A DNA stretch of 64,000 nt. It comes from Quillaja saponaria. Lineage: Eukaryota > Streptophyta > Magnoliopsida > Fabales > Quillajaceae. The stretch lies in the NCBI GenBank assembly GCA_029379385.1, contig CM055613.1:12728001-12792000 (forward strand). The letters run 5' to 3'. The notes beneath the pieces were generated by a model, which ran no database searches, was not told the origin of the DNA, and worked only from the letters and a program-made list of their open reading frames with translations. Below, in pieces: positions 1 to 15,601 of this stretch (within the stretch, counting starts at the first letter, position 1; every line of letters starts with the position of its first letter). The position numbers were made by a program, and so were the translations under genes.

Positions 1-1683
1 AGTTACATTTTTGTTTGAACACCAACAAATTCTTACACTACATTAGAAACAGGTACAGTATCTACAAGGTTTTTCTTTTTTGCGTTTTTCATTTGAGTTT
101 CCTATTCCCATTCTCTTATATTGGATAAAGGGATAATTCGGTTTTAATGTCAGTTTGTCAGTTGTCACTACCAAGACACTATCTCTGTTTTATCACCATT
201 ACATGTATGCACCCAACATAGGTTGGTATGTTCCTCTTCAGATCAATTTTCAAAAAGTTGCAAGATATATTGCAAGACACGTGGTTTTGTTGAAGGACTC
301 GAAGGGCTTGGTAAACACTGACAGCATCCGCCACAAATGAATAAGGACAAGCTGATGTACCTGTAGACATATGAGGAAACTGAAGATGTTTAAAATCTGC
401 TGTCAATCAGCTAAGGGTTCTGTATATTGACTCTAGCAGAGATGCGACATATACATCACATATCAGTATTTCAACAAAAAAAGAAAAAAAAAAAAGAAAA
501 AGAAAAGAAAAAAAAATAGTCTCCAGTTTGTGATTTAACACCAAACCTCAAGCTACGACATTTTATATGTCAAAAAGTTATAAAAGTTGAAAAAAGGGTA
601 TGAAACTTAAACTTACCCTCTTTTCCTGCATAAGTTCATTGCAATATTTCATCCAACTTTGCTTATAAAGAGCTAGACTCTGCAAATAAAAGTTGTAGCA
701 TACAACAAACTGTTATGAAATGAAGTGTTAAGAATGACTTAAGTAATTAACACAAGAAAAAGAAAATTGGCCAGAGCCTTATTGTGTTGACTATCAGATA
801 AGGGAATAAAAGAACCCCCTCCCCCGGTGAAAAAAAAAAGAATGTCATCTACCTGCTTTTTCCCACTAGGTCATGGCCCTCTCTTTTCATCAGCCAGACG
901 AGAAACCAATCTGCCCTTAATGTTACTTGAGAAACAATCAACTCTGCTCATTGCACAAGAAACCAAAAAGAAAGGGATAATATGGTTTTGCATTAGATCA
1001 TCGACCTTGTTAAGAACCAGATACTCCACTATATTATTTGAGATACAAAGATAAAATGATCAAAGGAAAAGCATAATGGAAGAGAAATTGTTGCTGTAAA
1101 AAAAGCTGAAACTGTCAGTAAAAAAAAGGAAAAAAAGAAGTGGAGTCAAAGTTTATAAGCATCTCTTTCCAACCTAGCAACGAGACTGTCCAATCAACAA
1201 AGAAGCTTTTACATAATTCATGGCCAGGAGTGCAACAATGCTTCATCTCAGAACTCAATAGCACAAAACTTAAAAAAATCAAGATTGTCGAAAATCATCA
1301 TGAAGCATTGGAAGATAATTCTTTCCATCAAGTTAACACTAAAATCTGGCAACCAGAAAGACGACTGAAGCATTGTTTCAAGCAGAGGCAGAAGTTTTAT
1401 GCCTGAGCTCCTCTCCCAGATTTTCTAGAATGGAGGAAACTGTCTGTTCCCTTAGTATGAGAACTTTCAATTAAGCTGTTGCAAATTGCAACTTCTTAAG
1501 CTAGATTCTGGACTCGTGTGGCTTTTCTACAAATCCTAGCAAGATTCCAAAACATATTTCTAATTTTCTATAGCCTGACATTTACTCTCTATCTAACTGT
1601 ATGAAATGAAAAAAGTTGGAGCAAGAGTACAAATGGATAAAATTTGAGCTGGTTAAAACTAAGGCAATTGAATTAAAAAGTTT
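1..1683. other. Left-edge region, no gene recognised
   Basis: About 1.7 kb of AT-rich DNA with A-rich tracts near 480-520 and 826-840. Short open frames exist on both strands, for example minus 406-179 and minus about 985-860, but none matches a family I recognise and none shows convincing splice-joined coding continuity. It may be the 3' untranslated or intronic part of the minus-strand gene that follows, or of a gene running off the left edge. Confidence 0.4.
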
Positions 1684-3480
1684 TTACATTCTTTCATTCA
1701 ATTGCCAAGCCATTATTACAGGAATAGACTGTTTCTTGGTCTCTTTGCTGTAAATCCTACTCCAAACTGATGCTTCTTCACTCTCATCATGCACAATGAT
1801 AGGCACCTGGAAAATAGACATTTGGTTAGATAATAATAACTTATCTGGTCAATTTAAAGACATTGTGAAAAACTCACATATCCCTTACATTGTCTGAATG
1901 CCTTCATTATTAGTTTTAAGTTCAAACCCAACTACTAGGACCCTTTACTGTTTATAGGATAGGCCCATTCACAATTGATGCTTTGAGGAAAATCTTGAAT
2001 GAAGCAATTGAACTTACTTGTTTGGACAAAGACAGGGCACCGAAAATTTCTTTTCTTTCAATGTTCCAGGAATTGTGAATTATCTCAAGTATGAAACGAA
2101 GGAAAATTAACATACATTTATGTTGACCAAAGCCAGCTTAAACCTGCAATGGATGTTTTCCAAAAGAATGCTTTTACAACATGCATGACTAATTGCTAGA
2201 AAATGGTTACCTTCCTGTGACAGTGCTGAGCCAGAGCAATAGCTGTCATCTGCGCTCAAATCAGTACAGATACATAGATCATGTCAACTGGTATATAGCC
2301 AATCCTCTTACCAGCTTCGATTGCTTCATCTACTCCTTTCTTTTTTAAACTTGAGAATAATGTGTTATGTAAGTAATGGTGTCTATAGTTTAATACTTCA
2401 GTTTAGATACTGATGGTTGGATAGACTGAGAATAACTTACATGAAGCATTATGAGAACAGTCAACATCGTTGTGTGGGGTCAATGAAATAGGATCAACCA
2501 TAGAAGCATTGGAATTTGATCCATGAATTAGAAGTAATTTAAGCAGGTTAGAACCACAGGTTGCTTTTCTGAAGAGTCCAACATCAACTGCAAAACCCCT
2601 TGAGATGAATCTCTGAGAAAGATTTCCGAATTTCTTAAAGGATCCAGAAGAATCATTGCCCCAACCATGGAGTTGCAGTGAACGCAAAGATTGGTTAGAC
2701 AAAGCAGCTGCCATTATGAGAATCCAACAACCCACCAAAGCTATTACCAAAACGATGTTGGAAAACCAAAAAGAAGAATAACTTCAAGTTGTTTTTTAAT
2801 AAAAATGGGGATGATAACCTCTAGGGTGAATTATACTTTTGGTCCCGAAGTTTCTTAATGTCTAAATTTCATCCTCGGACTTCTCCAAATTCCAATGTCA
2901 TCCATCATGTTAACCCATAAACATGACAGTCAATGGATAAAGAATGAATTCACATTGATGAAATCGGAACTTCTAAAAGTCCATTGATGAACCTGAAACA
3001 TTGAAGCAAATTTATGGGCCAAATGAATACTTAAGAACTTAAAGATTGATAACGTCTATTTCCAATATTAAATACTAAGGGGGTCTGAGGTTCCAGTTAA
3101 TTTCCAGCATCCAGTTAATTGCTCCAATAACTACGTAATCTTCATAAACATGATTTTTCACAAAGAAGACAGACTAAATTGTTTGCTCCAATGCAATCGA
3201 AAGTTCAAAATTCCATAATAAAAACAGTAAGCCATATCATCAAACATGTAAAGAACAATCTAAAGAACTATCCTGATACAAAACAAAATCACTTTACAAA
3301 ATCTCAGCACTAAAATTGTTCAAGAAATTAAGAGAAAGAATGAGAAAAATGGAGAAGATTGAACTCACATTGATCGCGAATGAGTGTGAATCAAAAGAGG
3401 AAAGAGAAGCGGAAACTGAGACCAAACCAGAGAATGTGAGTTTGTTAGACCAAAACCAGAGCGATCCATGACGACTCCCT
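1684..3480 (-). CDS. Unrecognised multi-exon gene, exon structure tentative
   Basis: A probable minus-strand gene of unknown function. A 5' exon ends at 3369 with a clear GTGAGT donor. A second exon begins after a TAG acceptor at 2740 and carries an ATG at 2714 that opens a Ser/Asn-rich frame (MAAALSNQSLRSLQLHGWG), which could be an organelle-type transit sequence. That exon ends at 2441 before GTAAGT. Further small candidate exons are 2332-2312, 2249-2211 and one starting at 1806. Read in the ATG frame they join with canonical splice sites and stop at about 1787, giving a peptide of about 118 residues. A different frame through the last exons stays open for about 44 codons and stops at 1684 (it includes VPIIVHDESEE). 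An ATG at 3469 in the first exon cannot be joined in frame to the second exon and would act as an upstream ORF. I do not recognise the family. Confidence 0.35.
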
Positions 3481-4404
3481 AAATTGTTTACAAACTTTCA
3501 AGCTCAGATGTGGCGGTTTCGTAACACTAATTTAGCGGGGAAACGTAGTGAAAGCTCCCTTTTTTTCATTTTCTTTTAATCTTTTTTTCTTATTCGCGTC
3601 TCAATAGCATTCTTACATATTTTGAATATAAATCTAATATAGTTTGAAATTTATGATTCCAAATATTTTTTGTCAGTTGGAACCTCAGACATTGCAGATG
3701 ACCTTTAATCACTAAATTGAAACGTACCTTATCATTTGAATCACACGTTATTAGGTCGTTATTTTCATTTTTTTCATCTTATGTCATATGCTTAGCCAAA
3801 CTAAGGTGCCGTTTGATTAAACATCTAGAACCTAAGACGCGCTTCTCAGCTCGCCTTGGATGCTTGAGCCGAGTCACGGCTTGCATTTAAGTCGACCCAA
3901 GACATGACCCAAATAATATATATTTCAGTATATTTCAAACTTGCCTTTTTATTTCTCAATAATTTTTCTAGACGTATTTATCTTTCGTTAAAATAATGTC
4001 ATTTTAGTTTTTATACACATCAATTTTTCAAATCATAGTCACAAACTATAATTTTTGAACAATTCAAACAAATATTAAAATTGAGGCGAGATATCAGATT
4101 GTGGTCCTCGTTTTGTCACCAAGACAAACAAACCCTAAAATTTCATTTTTTTTTTTCAGTTTCATGAAAACTAAATCATACTTTTTAACAATAACTTGTT
4201 TGTGATTAACGCTAAAATTTTATGAATGAGATGCACTTATGAAAGAACAAGCTTCCATTAGAAAAGCCACAAGTAAGTGGCGGGATAACATAGATGCAGC
4301 AATATTATGACTAATTAAAAACTATCTCCCATTAAGCTAATTGCTTATTTAGAGACACATGAAAACCAAATTTACTACTAATTAAGCAGGACTAAATTAT
4401 TCGT
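3481..4404. other. Intergenic spacer
   Basis: AT-rich DNA between the 5' end of the preceding minus-strand gene and the 3' end of the Ole e 1-like gene. The right part near 4405 should hold the 3' untranslated region of the latter. Nothing else was recognised. Confidence 0.5.
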
Positions 4405-5002
4405 CTATGACTCAACGTCTTGCAAGTAATATTTCAACAATTCAGAGCAACCATCCAATGGCTCATCCTGCAAGAACCCCATAGCATTTGCATAATGAAG
4501 GTAATTAAGGACGCCATTGTCATAACGTGTGAGTACAACACTGCTTTTGCTGCGACCTCTGTCCACTATTTTGCAGTTTGGCTGTGGGGAGTTAACAAGT
4601 TGGCACTCACAAATCTCGTCAGCATGATCTTCATGAACATTAATGCTGTATTTTCCAGTTGAATCTGTCACACCCTTGACACTAAATACTTTCTCCAATG
4701 TCTTTCTATTTTTGCAAACAATCTCAACCGTCGCACCTTATAAACAAATTAAAATTTCATTTTTAGAGTCTTATCATAACATAAACTTATAAACTATTAG
4801 GTGAACTGATTATATTTCCAATTACTTACGTACCTTCAATGTAAGTGGTGACATTGGTTTCGAAACCGGCACGGCAAGTGTCGCAATAGACGTGACCTTG
4901 GATACAAAATGAGTTACTCTGGATGGAGCTGCCAGAGGTAGCAAGTGCAGGAAGTACACAACAAAGAGCAAGCAACAACAACAGTCTCATTCTGGTTGCC
5001 AT
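4405..5002 (-). CDS. Ole e 1-like / LAT52-like secreted pollen-type protein
   Basis: Two exons, 5002-4834 and 4736-4405, joined in phase 1 (TACATTGAAG before GTACGT; acceptor TTATAAG), give 166 aa. An N-terminal Leu-rich signal peptide (MATRMRLLLLLALCCVLPA) is followed by the Ole e 1 signature GHVYCDTCRAGFET. Conserved positions follow: V-C-K-N-R in the second strand, GVTDSTGKYSI, a DHADEICECQLV block, a later NC and a C-terminal GCSELL, so the family's six or more cysteines are present. Proteins of this family (tomato LAT52, olive Ole e 1, Arabidopsis AGP30/SAH7-like relatives) are small secreted cysteine-rich proteins, many from pollen, acting in the apoplast. An in-frame ATG at 5038 would add 12 residues before the signal peptide; I prefer 5002 because the hydrophobic core then lies near the terminus. 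The gene looks intact, and expression in pollen is only an inference from the family. Confidence 0.9.
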
Positions 5003-5646
5003 GTTGGTGACGATTAATGAAAAAGGAAAGAAGTTCATCTTGAGAAACAGGGGAATTGAAGGAATGGAAATGTGGGTGTGATCTTATACTGTGAGATTGG
5101 GCATGTGTCCGTCTCTTTCGCCATATGAAGCAACTGCATGTGCAATAAATATTAGAGCTAGCTAGAGTGCAATGACTGAGTTCAATTTCCAAGTGCATGT
5201 GCAAGAGCTACAGGGCAAGCCACCGTCACATATGAGAAAGTGTAACAAAATAGTAGATGGGATCTGATCTATCCATGGACTAGGAAGTACACTTTGGGTT
5301 GACTTCAAAGTTTTCAAAATTAGTGATGAAATTAATGTTTTTTGTTATTGATCCCAATGACAAAGTTATCGTATCCAACACCAACTCTTAATAGCTCAAT
5401 ATTTCTTGGCATGTATAGTGGAAAAAAATAAAAACAAAGAAAGCAATCATGTGCCTTACAATCCTAGAAATTTCTGGGGCACAAAGTTTATTTGCATGCG
5501 ACTGAATTGGCGTAGTGTGTTCAATAATGAGTTTGCTAGCCCAATGGTCCAAAATTTTTACTAAGCCCATAACGCATTTGCAAAAGCTGTACTCAAGAAA
5601 GTTGGCGGTTAGAAAATGAAACCTTAATTCAACAGAATATATAAGT

Positions 5647-5728
5647 GCAGGCTGTGGGGTTCGAACCCACGCGCACTTATGTGCAGAAGATCTTAAGTCT
5701 TCCCCCTTAACCTCTCGGGCAAACCTGC
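5647..5728 (-). tRNA. tRNA-Leu (anticodon UAA)
   Basis: The minus strand folds as an 82-nt class II tRNA. The acceptor stem GCAGGTT pairs with AGCCTGC, with one G-T pair. A D-arm is present, the anticodon stem GAAGA/TCTTC encloses loop CTTAAGA (anticodon TAA), there is a long variable arm typical of leucine tRNAs, and the T-arm GTGGGTTCGAACCCCAC is perfect. CCA is not encoded and there is no intron, as expected for a nuclear gene. Confidence 0.95.
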
Positions 5729-8700
5729 ATACTTTTAACAGTTGGAAAAATAATAGATAAAGAAACAAAGATATAAATTTTATTTGTGCTCATCTTGTAT
5801 ATTGGGTGTTTAGTTAAGTTGTAATTAAAAAATGACTTAAGTAAAGCTATTTAAAAATTACTATATAAAAAGTTTAAAAAGAGTTTAGATGAGTTAATTT
5901 AAAAGTAGTATGAGACATAAAAAGTGGTCGGATTGTATTTTTTTCAAAAAGATATATTTAGTATTGAAATTATTAGAATGAGATTTTTTTGAAACATTTT
6001 TGCAACAAGTTGTTTCAAAAATATTTTTATGTAATGAGTTTTGATATTTAAATAATAAAAATATTTTTTTTACTTTATTTTTATTTTCTAAATAATAATA
6101 ACATGCATTTCTTTTTGTTGATTTTAAAAGTTTTGATTTTGTACATAAATTAGAATAATGGCATATATATGTTGAATATGATAAATATTATGGGTATATT
6201 TGTCAATTTTTTTAGAAAAAAAAATTAAAACTTATTTGAGCTTCCTTCATTTTTTATTTGAAAAATTATCAATTTCTAACTTCAATTTTTAGGATTCTAA
6301 AAGCTTAAAAATATTTTTTGATAAAACTCAAAAATTAAAATTTGTATTAACAAATAGCTGTAAGTAAAAATTTAAGTCTAAAAGCTATTCTAAAAGCAAA
6401 ACCAAAAAAAAGAAATTATGGCCAAATAAGTAATTTTTAGTTGTGTAGAGAAAATCAATACTCTTGTTGATTTACTCATGTCATCTAGGCGACAACTCTC
6501 GACCCTACCTCGTCTCGCCATTGTCACCTTTCTTTATTTCTTTGCAAGATTTGATATTGTTTTTGTAGATTTTTTCACTACCTTATCCTTTTTTTTTTTT
6601 TTTTTTTATATTTATTTATTTATTATTATTATTATTTTGCAAAGGATTGTTTGATTGCATAATGAATCTCAAGAACCCTCCAAAATTGATATCACCCAAG
6701 CTATAAAGTTGAATCAATCCGACTTATATCCGAGCTAGCAGGCACAATCACCCCTATGTGCCCTAAGTTCTTGAGTACTGTCACGAGAGTCTAGTTAGTC
6801 TTACGTGAGATGCTCCTGAATACTGTCACACAATCACATATACCTAAACATGTATATTATCTCTATTATAATTAACTACTTACGTGTACTTAACTTGATT
6901 TTAAATTAAATAAATTATGTAATCAAGTAATAGTCTATATATACATATACTCTCTCTATATAACAATATATCAATTTACACATATAATATAAAATCATCA
7001 TTAGATTGATGAAGGCTTGGACAATAACAGAATCACAGTATAAGAAGCAAAATTGGAATCAATCTCTCAAATTTCCTTTTGAGTACGGGACTGTAAACCG
7101 TGTAGCCCCTCCTCCTAAATCATTAAATTATTTTTATTCCATGGAGACAATGATATTCGAGGCTTACGGGACAGAATCAACCATAACAAAAGGGTAATAC
7201 ATGATTTATTCGAATATAGTAAAAGTTGTATAGGACCAGCACCCACTTGTAAGTTATATCCATGACTTAGAAATAATTGGAGTGTCTCCGGGAATGTGGT
7301 CTCTAAATAATGATTATGATGTTTGCCTAACACCAAGGACTAAAGAATGCTTCTATTTATACATGACCATGACAAAACCATATATCGTTTTCATTAGCAC
7401 TTTCAAATGATATAGATATTTAAGGCATAACAGAGGCGAGAGTCATGAAGATATACCTTATTTCTGAACACCACTTGACTATTAAAAAAAATTGTATACT
7501 CTAATTTTTGAAAAGAGCCAGAACCTTCTTTGTCACATAATTCAATTTTTTGACATACTTGCTAGTCAAGTAAAAGGGGCCCTTTATCATTTCTTAAAAA
7601 CATAAGGTCCAGAAACTTTTTTTCCCAAATGAGGGAGGGAAAATAATGATTTTGACTAATTACTTAATATTTTTGGTTTTCTACTTCAAGAGCTAAGTTG
7701 AGTGGAGATTTTAAGGGCATTTTGGATGCATTAACACATCAGCCTCGATGTAATTATTAGATATGAAAAATTATACTAACATCTTTTAGATTTGATGAAA
7801 CAACACTCAATTTCAAAATTTGAAAAAATCAACACTTCCCTTCATAAACTTTAATGAACTAATAAAATATTAAACAGAATATGCCTCGTTTGTTAGTTAA
7901 GACCATGGTTAAATGTTGGGCTTGAATAAAAGAAATAAAAATATTACTTCAAATTCTTAAAAGAAAACAGAAAAAAAAAATTAAGGTCAGACTTGATAGT
8001 TAGACCGATGTTGAAACTGTGTATATCTTGTTCATCTACAAAGTTTGGAACTTACCTATCTTCTTCACATGTTAATTCATCCTTTTAATCTCTCATCCTA
8101 TCTTTATCATTTCATCATTTCACGTCAAATGTTTATCTGACTTATTCCGTCCTTATCAATTTAAATTGATATTAGTGATTGAAAAAAAAGTTATCATCAT
8201 TCACCATGAGTATAGGTTTTGTGATTTATGATTTTGGAGTTGTTGTTTGTAATATGGGTTTCTTGATGATCATTATTCTCCATGGGTTTCTTATGGTACT
8301 TTGTGATTCAAGGGAGGTGAGCGTAATTTGTTCTATTAGATATTTAAGGTAATTTGATGGATTTTGGTTGTAGCATAAAGTACTTATAAGCTAAGGTAGT
8401 TGTTAACATGTAACAAAAACTACCCCAAAATATAAGAGAATGAAACACAAATGACTACTTCATTATCAAAAATCTTTCTCCATTTTGATTTAGTGACAGA
8501 TGTGTATGTTGAAGAATCTTTTCTTTTGTTTTCATTTTGTTTAACGTTTTATGGTGGTGGCAAAATTTCATATAATATTCCAAAGGATTTATTTGGGAGT
8601 TTGAAGGGAGGGAAGAGGAGAGGAAAAATGACACTTGTTATTTGTCCCATTTGGGAGTCAAAAAATAAAAATAAAAGGAGATGAGAGGAAATGATAATGT

Positions 8701-11400
8701 ACATTTTTGTTTGAGAGTTGAGAGGAAAGTAGAGGAATTAAAATATTTTATTTAGATATTAGAAGATATTTAATAGAAAGAATAATGGTATATTAGTCAC
8801 AATATGTAAAAATTATAATATATCTTATCATCTCCCAAATCCTCTTAATTTTGAGGAATTAAAAAATAGCTTTTTGACCCTTCATTTCCTCTCTCATATT
8901 TATAAAAAAAAAAATAAAAAAAACTCTTAAACGATGAAAAATGGTACGTACCTCTCATCTCATTCCATTTCCTCCATCCTAATGGATCCTAAGAAACAAT
9001 TAGGTTTAAATTAAAATGTTTTTTTTATTTAGCTGTTAGTGGTGTCTATGTCAGTTTTTTGCTTATAATATCGTCTAATTCATTTCTTTGATTTGATTAC
9101 AAGCATACCATTTATAGCAAGACTAAAAAAATGATGAGAATTTGATTCCGGTTCAAAATGTGCATAATACTAGTTCGCTAAGCCTAGCAATAATTAAGCA
9201 TATTGTAATGGATGGATTCATGGATCCAAATTTAATATTCCACCATTCAAAAATGCGTTGTCTAGGGTTTATTCAAAGCACTTTGTTCAAAGCTCGACTA
9301 ATTTAGCTTCTCATACATGACATGAAATTGGAGTTACTTATAATTCTTTTTTGTTTTATGGCTTGCTTGTGCACAAGCTCATAGTCATGCCTCCATGGCT
9401 TTGAGAAATCAAATGCACATAATTAGGAGTATAAATGAACATAATTATTGGTGAACAGTTTTTGAATTATTAATTAAATTATATTTGAATTGATTTTAGT
9501 TTGTTTACTGAACAGATCGAGTTGAAATTTTATTTTATAATTCGTTTAGTAGATAAGTTAAAAGTTCAAATTTTACAAAAAGCTAGCTTGTAAGTTGTAA
9601 CACCATCTATTTAATAGATATTAATATTTTGTTGCTGGTTAGTTTGATTCCAAGTAGTTTTCGTTGGATGATGGCCACTCAACTGTTCTGTCCACACATT
9701 ACCACAAAACCATTTTGGTGATAGCTGGCTCTCTAGTCTCTATTGCCAGACTTCCATATTTAATGGGAGGGTCGTCCTCTTGTATGGCTGGCTCTCTAGT
9801 CTCTATTGCCAGACTTCTTATATTGTTTTTTTTTTTTTTTTTTTTTTTTTGCTAAGAGAACATATATGTGGTTAATATTACTAAACCCACGTACCAATAT
9901 TTCTAATTAATTTTAAGCATACAAAGAAGAAACTATTTCAACAAGTCCACCTCATTGTTATTAAAATATTTCATTTGTTTTTTTTTTTTTTTAAATATTG
10001 CTTTTTGTTTTTGTTTAGCAATCAGTGATATATGAGTCTATTTATGCACAATTCACTAATTCATTTATGCTATCAAATAAAAAAAAATTGATTATTCAGA
10101 CTAAAACTCAATAATATATAGATTTATAAAAAAAATTATATTTAATTCTACCGTTGATCATGATTTATGTGACGTATAATGAATAATTTGTTTATTTTGA
10201 ATTTCAAGTACTGTATACAATATGCATTAATAAATGTCTTAAAATCATTGCTGATGTTTTTTTAAATTACAATGTCATTGCTGTTTTTAAAAAATAAAAT
10301 AAAATTACATCGTAATAATATTATTGTGATGTGAGTCACCAACTATACAATATATGGTAAAAATTAACAAATTCACAAATAGCTACAATTCAACTTAATT
10401 AATTTTTCGATCTTAAATTAATTGAGATTGACTATATGAATCATTTTCTTTTATTTGTATTATCCAATATATTGTTTTCAACAATACCTAGAGCCATTAT
10501 ATCATTTTCAATGACTACTTTATGTAATTCTCGGTCTCCCTTCACAACTCATCTAATTCCCTTCACATGTATCAAGTCATTTCTCCTAACTACGACATTC
10601 ACCAACTATGTCAAAACCTCCGTAAACAATTTTTCTCATTTTTCTCTTTAGTGGGTATTACCTCAACCTTCCTATATTTGTCCTTATTTCACATTCTATT
10701 TCTTATATATTCAATAATCCATCTTAACATTCATATTTTAGACACTCTCATTTTAAATGAGTATTATTTCTTAACTATTAAATATTCAAAACCATATTAA
10801 ATAACTGGTCTTATTGTTGTCATATAAAAATTTTTCTTCAACCTATTGAGATTTAAAAATCACCTAAAACTCACAATTTAATTGGTCATTTTATACATGC
10901 TGCCTTAGCTTTATGGTTTACGTTTGAATTTTAAAACGTCAACTTTTTTCCACTGGAATAGGCTATAGTTAAATCGGTCACAGTAGTTCCTACCTGGCAG
11001 TTTCCTGACGTTACACTCAAAGTCCCATTTCGAATCCTCTGCTATCATGCTCCAAATAGAATCGTCTTGCATGTACAAAGAAGAGCCTTCTGTAATTAAA
11101 TAAGAATTTTTTTAACAGATGTACATAAAATATATACTAAAATAATAAATATAAAAATTTTGTATAATTAATTTTAGTAATTAATTATAATAATAAATAA
11201 TTTTATATTAAAATTTATATTTATTATATCTTATGAAATATTTTTTAAATACTAGTTAAAAAATTTATTAAATAATTCAATATTTAATTGCGTGTTTTAC
11301 ACGCGTATAGAAAGGAGCAAACGAACAGTCCTCCCGAGTCACAGTCACTCCATTACTCTGAATGTGGGATCCACACGCATGTCATACATTATACTGCCTA
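5729..11400. other. Gene-poor AT-rich intergenic DNA
   Basis: About 5.7 kb without a supportable gene. It contains long T tracts (6590-6606, 9829-9850, 9979-9992), A/T microsatellite-like stretches and scattered short open frames with no family resemblance and no splice-joined continuity. The interval 8590-8990 is rich in GGAG/GGAAA on one side and CCTC/TTTCC on the other, which hints at a decayed inverted-repeat element, but I could not define its ends. Confidence 0.5.
9724..9817. repeat. 31-bp direct duplication, spacing 63 bp
   Basis: The 31-bp string beginning GCTGGCTCTCTAGTCTCTAT occurs at 9724-9754 and again, identical, at 9787-9817, just before a long T tract. It looks like a local replication-slippage duplication rather than part of a larger array. 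Confidence 0.85.
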
Positions 11401-11424
11401 AGTATGACACTCCATATCGTGCAA

Positions 11425-11621
11425 CGTGTGATCTTCATCTTCGATTTCGCACGTGCTACTCTCGTACGTGTGGCTCAGTGGATGCCCCTACCTGTGCCTT
11501 GGATAACCCAAAAGCAATTTCCATATTTGCATGGCCAAGCGCCTATTATATAAAGTGGGCCCTGCTGCTCACTGAAATTTTGCCACGTGTAACAGGCACC
11601 ACAGTCAGTTTCTCTATATAT
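11425..11621 (+). promoter_or_regulatory. Promoter of the inositol-phosphate synthase gene
   Basis: A perfect TATA box (TATATAT, 11615-11621) lies about 155 bp before the start codon. Two exact CACGTG G-boxes occur at 11450-11455 and 11584-11589, with further ACGTG cores near 11425 and 11466. CACGTG/ACGTGT elements bind bZIP and bHLH factors and serve as abscisic-acid or light response elements in plants. Their number suggests stress or light control of this gene, which is an inference. Confidence 0.6.
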
Positions 11622-11776
11622 GCAGCCCGTGGGTGCGGAGTGAAGAACTACACAAGATTGAGATCAGGGGCGTAGAGGGAAGAGTTTATTGACTCTTCTT
11701 CGCTACAGTGTTGTTTGTTTGGCACATAAACTGTTTGATAAAATTCCTGTTTGTATTTGCACTCACATTTTCCAAA

Positions 11777-14581
<2,805 letters not shown>

Positions 14582-15225
14582 ATCACAGGACAAGAAAATT
14601 GAAGAGTGTTGGGCGAAAAGTTCATAAATTTACCCCCTAACTCTGTAATTCTTTGTTTGGTGATGTTTTAACAGATGTAATGATTGGAGGATTTCTATGT
14701 TGGGTATTTGGAATTTGTTCCTTTTTCTTTTCCCTCATTTGTAGCTCTCTTGCTTGGTTTTGTTTAATTGGGAGCGGTCGATATTTTGTACTGGAAATAG
14801 GGGAACATTATAAAGGTTTTAAATGGTTTAGTGCTCATTAATTGTGGTTAATCTTCCCTCGTGTTTTCATTTGTACTTACAGGGTACCCTTTTCTTTTCG
14901 GGTTCACTATCTACTTCGATACCACTGAACAATGCCTTATGTTGCCTTTGTACACACCATTTCAACTCTTGCTTCTCAAAGAAAATGAATAAAGAAAAGC
15001 TGAAATTTTAGGTTCACAAATTTGACAATAACTTTGGTGATAGGGTAGGAGAACAGTGGCTGATATTGAAAGATAAAACATGTGGAGCCTTTTATCCTCT
15101 CACATGGTACTTGTACGCTTGCCACTGTAACTGCTCTGGTCTCTGGCTCTGAGCAAATGGTGTCCAGGCATTATGGAACATGGATTGGTCTATATAGATA
15201 TATATATATATATTTTTATGGTACA
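14582..15225 (+). other. MIPS 3' untranslated region and spacer
   Basis: T-rich DNA downstream of the MIPS stop, followed by AT-rich spacer with a TA microsatellite at 15196-15211. An open frame at 14653-14841 is hydrophobic but has no family resemblance and lies where the 3' untranslated region is expected. Confidence 0.5.
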
Positions 15226-15357
15226 ATGGAATTCAGTGCTAAAAGTCATCCAAGCGGTTATAAGAGAATTAAATTTTCATTTTTTGATAAAATGGAATTC
15301 AGTGTTAAAAGTCATCCAAGTGGTTATAAGAGAATAAAATTTTCTTTTTTTGATAGG
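15226..15357. repeat. 66-bp tandem duplication
   Basis: Two adjacent 66-bp units, 15226-15291 and 15292-15357, both begin ATGGAATTCAGTG and contain AAAAGTCATCCAAG. They differ at only a few positions. Both units are in frame with each other (66 is divisible by 3), but no gene is evident. Confidence 0.85.
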
Positions 15358-15528
15358 AACCCTTTCTTTTGGAACTTATATGCTACCATATGATTCATAG
15401 CCACATGATTTTGCTTTACAAGTATTATCCAGCGAAAGTCAATTAAGTTTACAATCCAACATTTGATGGGTTTCTGGTTCGAGATGATAATAAAGTAAAT
15501 TGTAAATACAACGTCAGAGTAGTACATT

Positions 15529-15601
15529 GGGGATGTAGCTCAGATGGTAGAGCGCTCGCTTAGCATGCGAGAGGTACGGGGATCGATACCCCGCATCTCC
15601 A
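15529..15601 (+). tRNA. tRNA-Ala (anticodon AGC)
   Basis: A 73-nt cloverleaf. Acceptor GGGGATG pairs with CATCTCC, with discriminator A. The D-arm is GCTCAGATGGTAGAGC, anticodon stem CTCGC/GCGAG encloses loop TTAGCAT (anticodon AGC), and the T-arm is CGGGGATCGATACCCCG. It matches the common plant nuclear tRNA-Ala. A short T run follows within 20 bases (TTTTTGTTTT), a plausible RNA polymerase III stop. Confidence 0.96.

Noticed and set aside
5388..5768. 126-codon open frame on the minus strand
   Set aside because: It runs straight through the tRNA-Leu gene and shows no protein family features.
7006..7197. 63-codon plus-strand frame preceded by TATA-like sequence
   Set aside because: The composition is unremarkable, there is no family match, and TATA-like strings are everywhere in this AT-rich DNA.
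8590..8990. Possible decayed inverted-repeat element
   Set aside because: The GGAG-rich and CCTC-rich arms are only loosely complementary and no target duplication was found.
11292..11675. 127-codon open frame on the plus strand
   Set aside because: It covers the MIPS promoter and 5' leader (G-boxes, TATA box) and has no family resemblance.
14653..14841. Hydrophobic 62-codon frame after MIPS
   Set aside because: It lies in the expected MIPS 3' untranslated region; the hydrophobicity follows from T-rich sequence.
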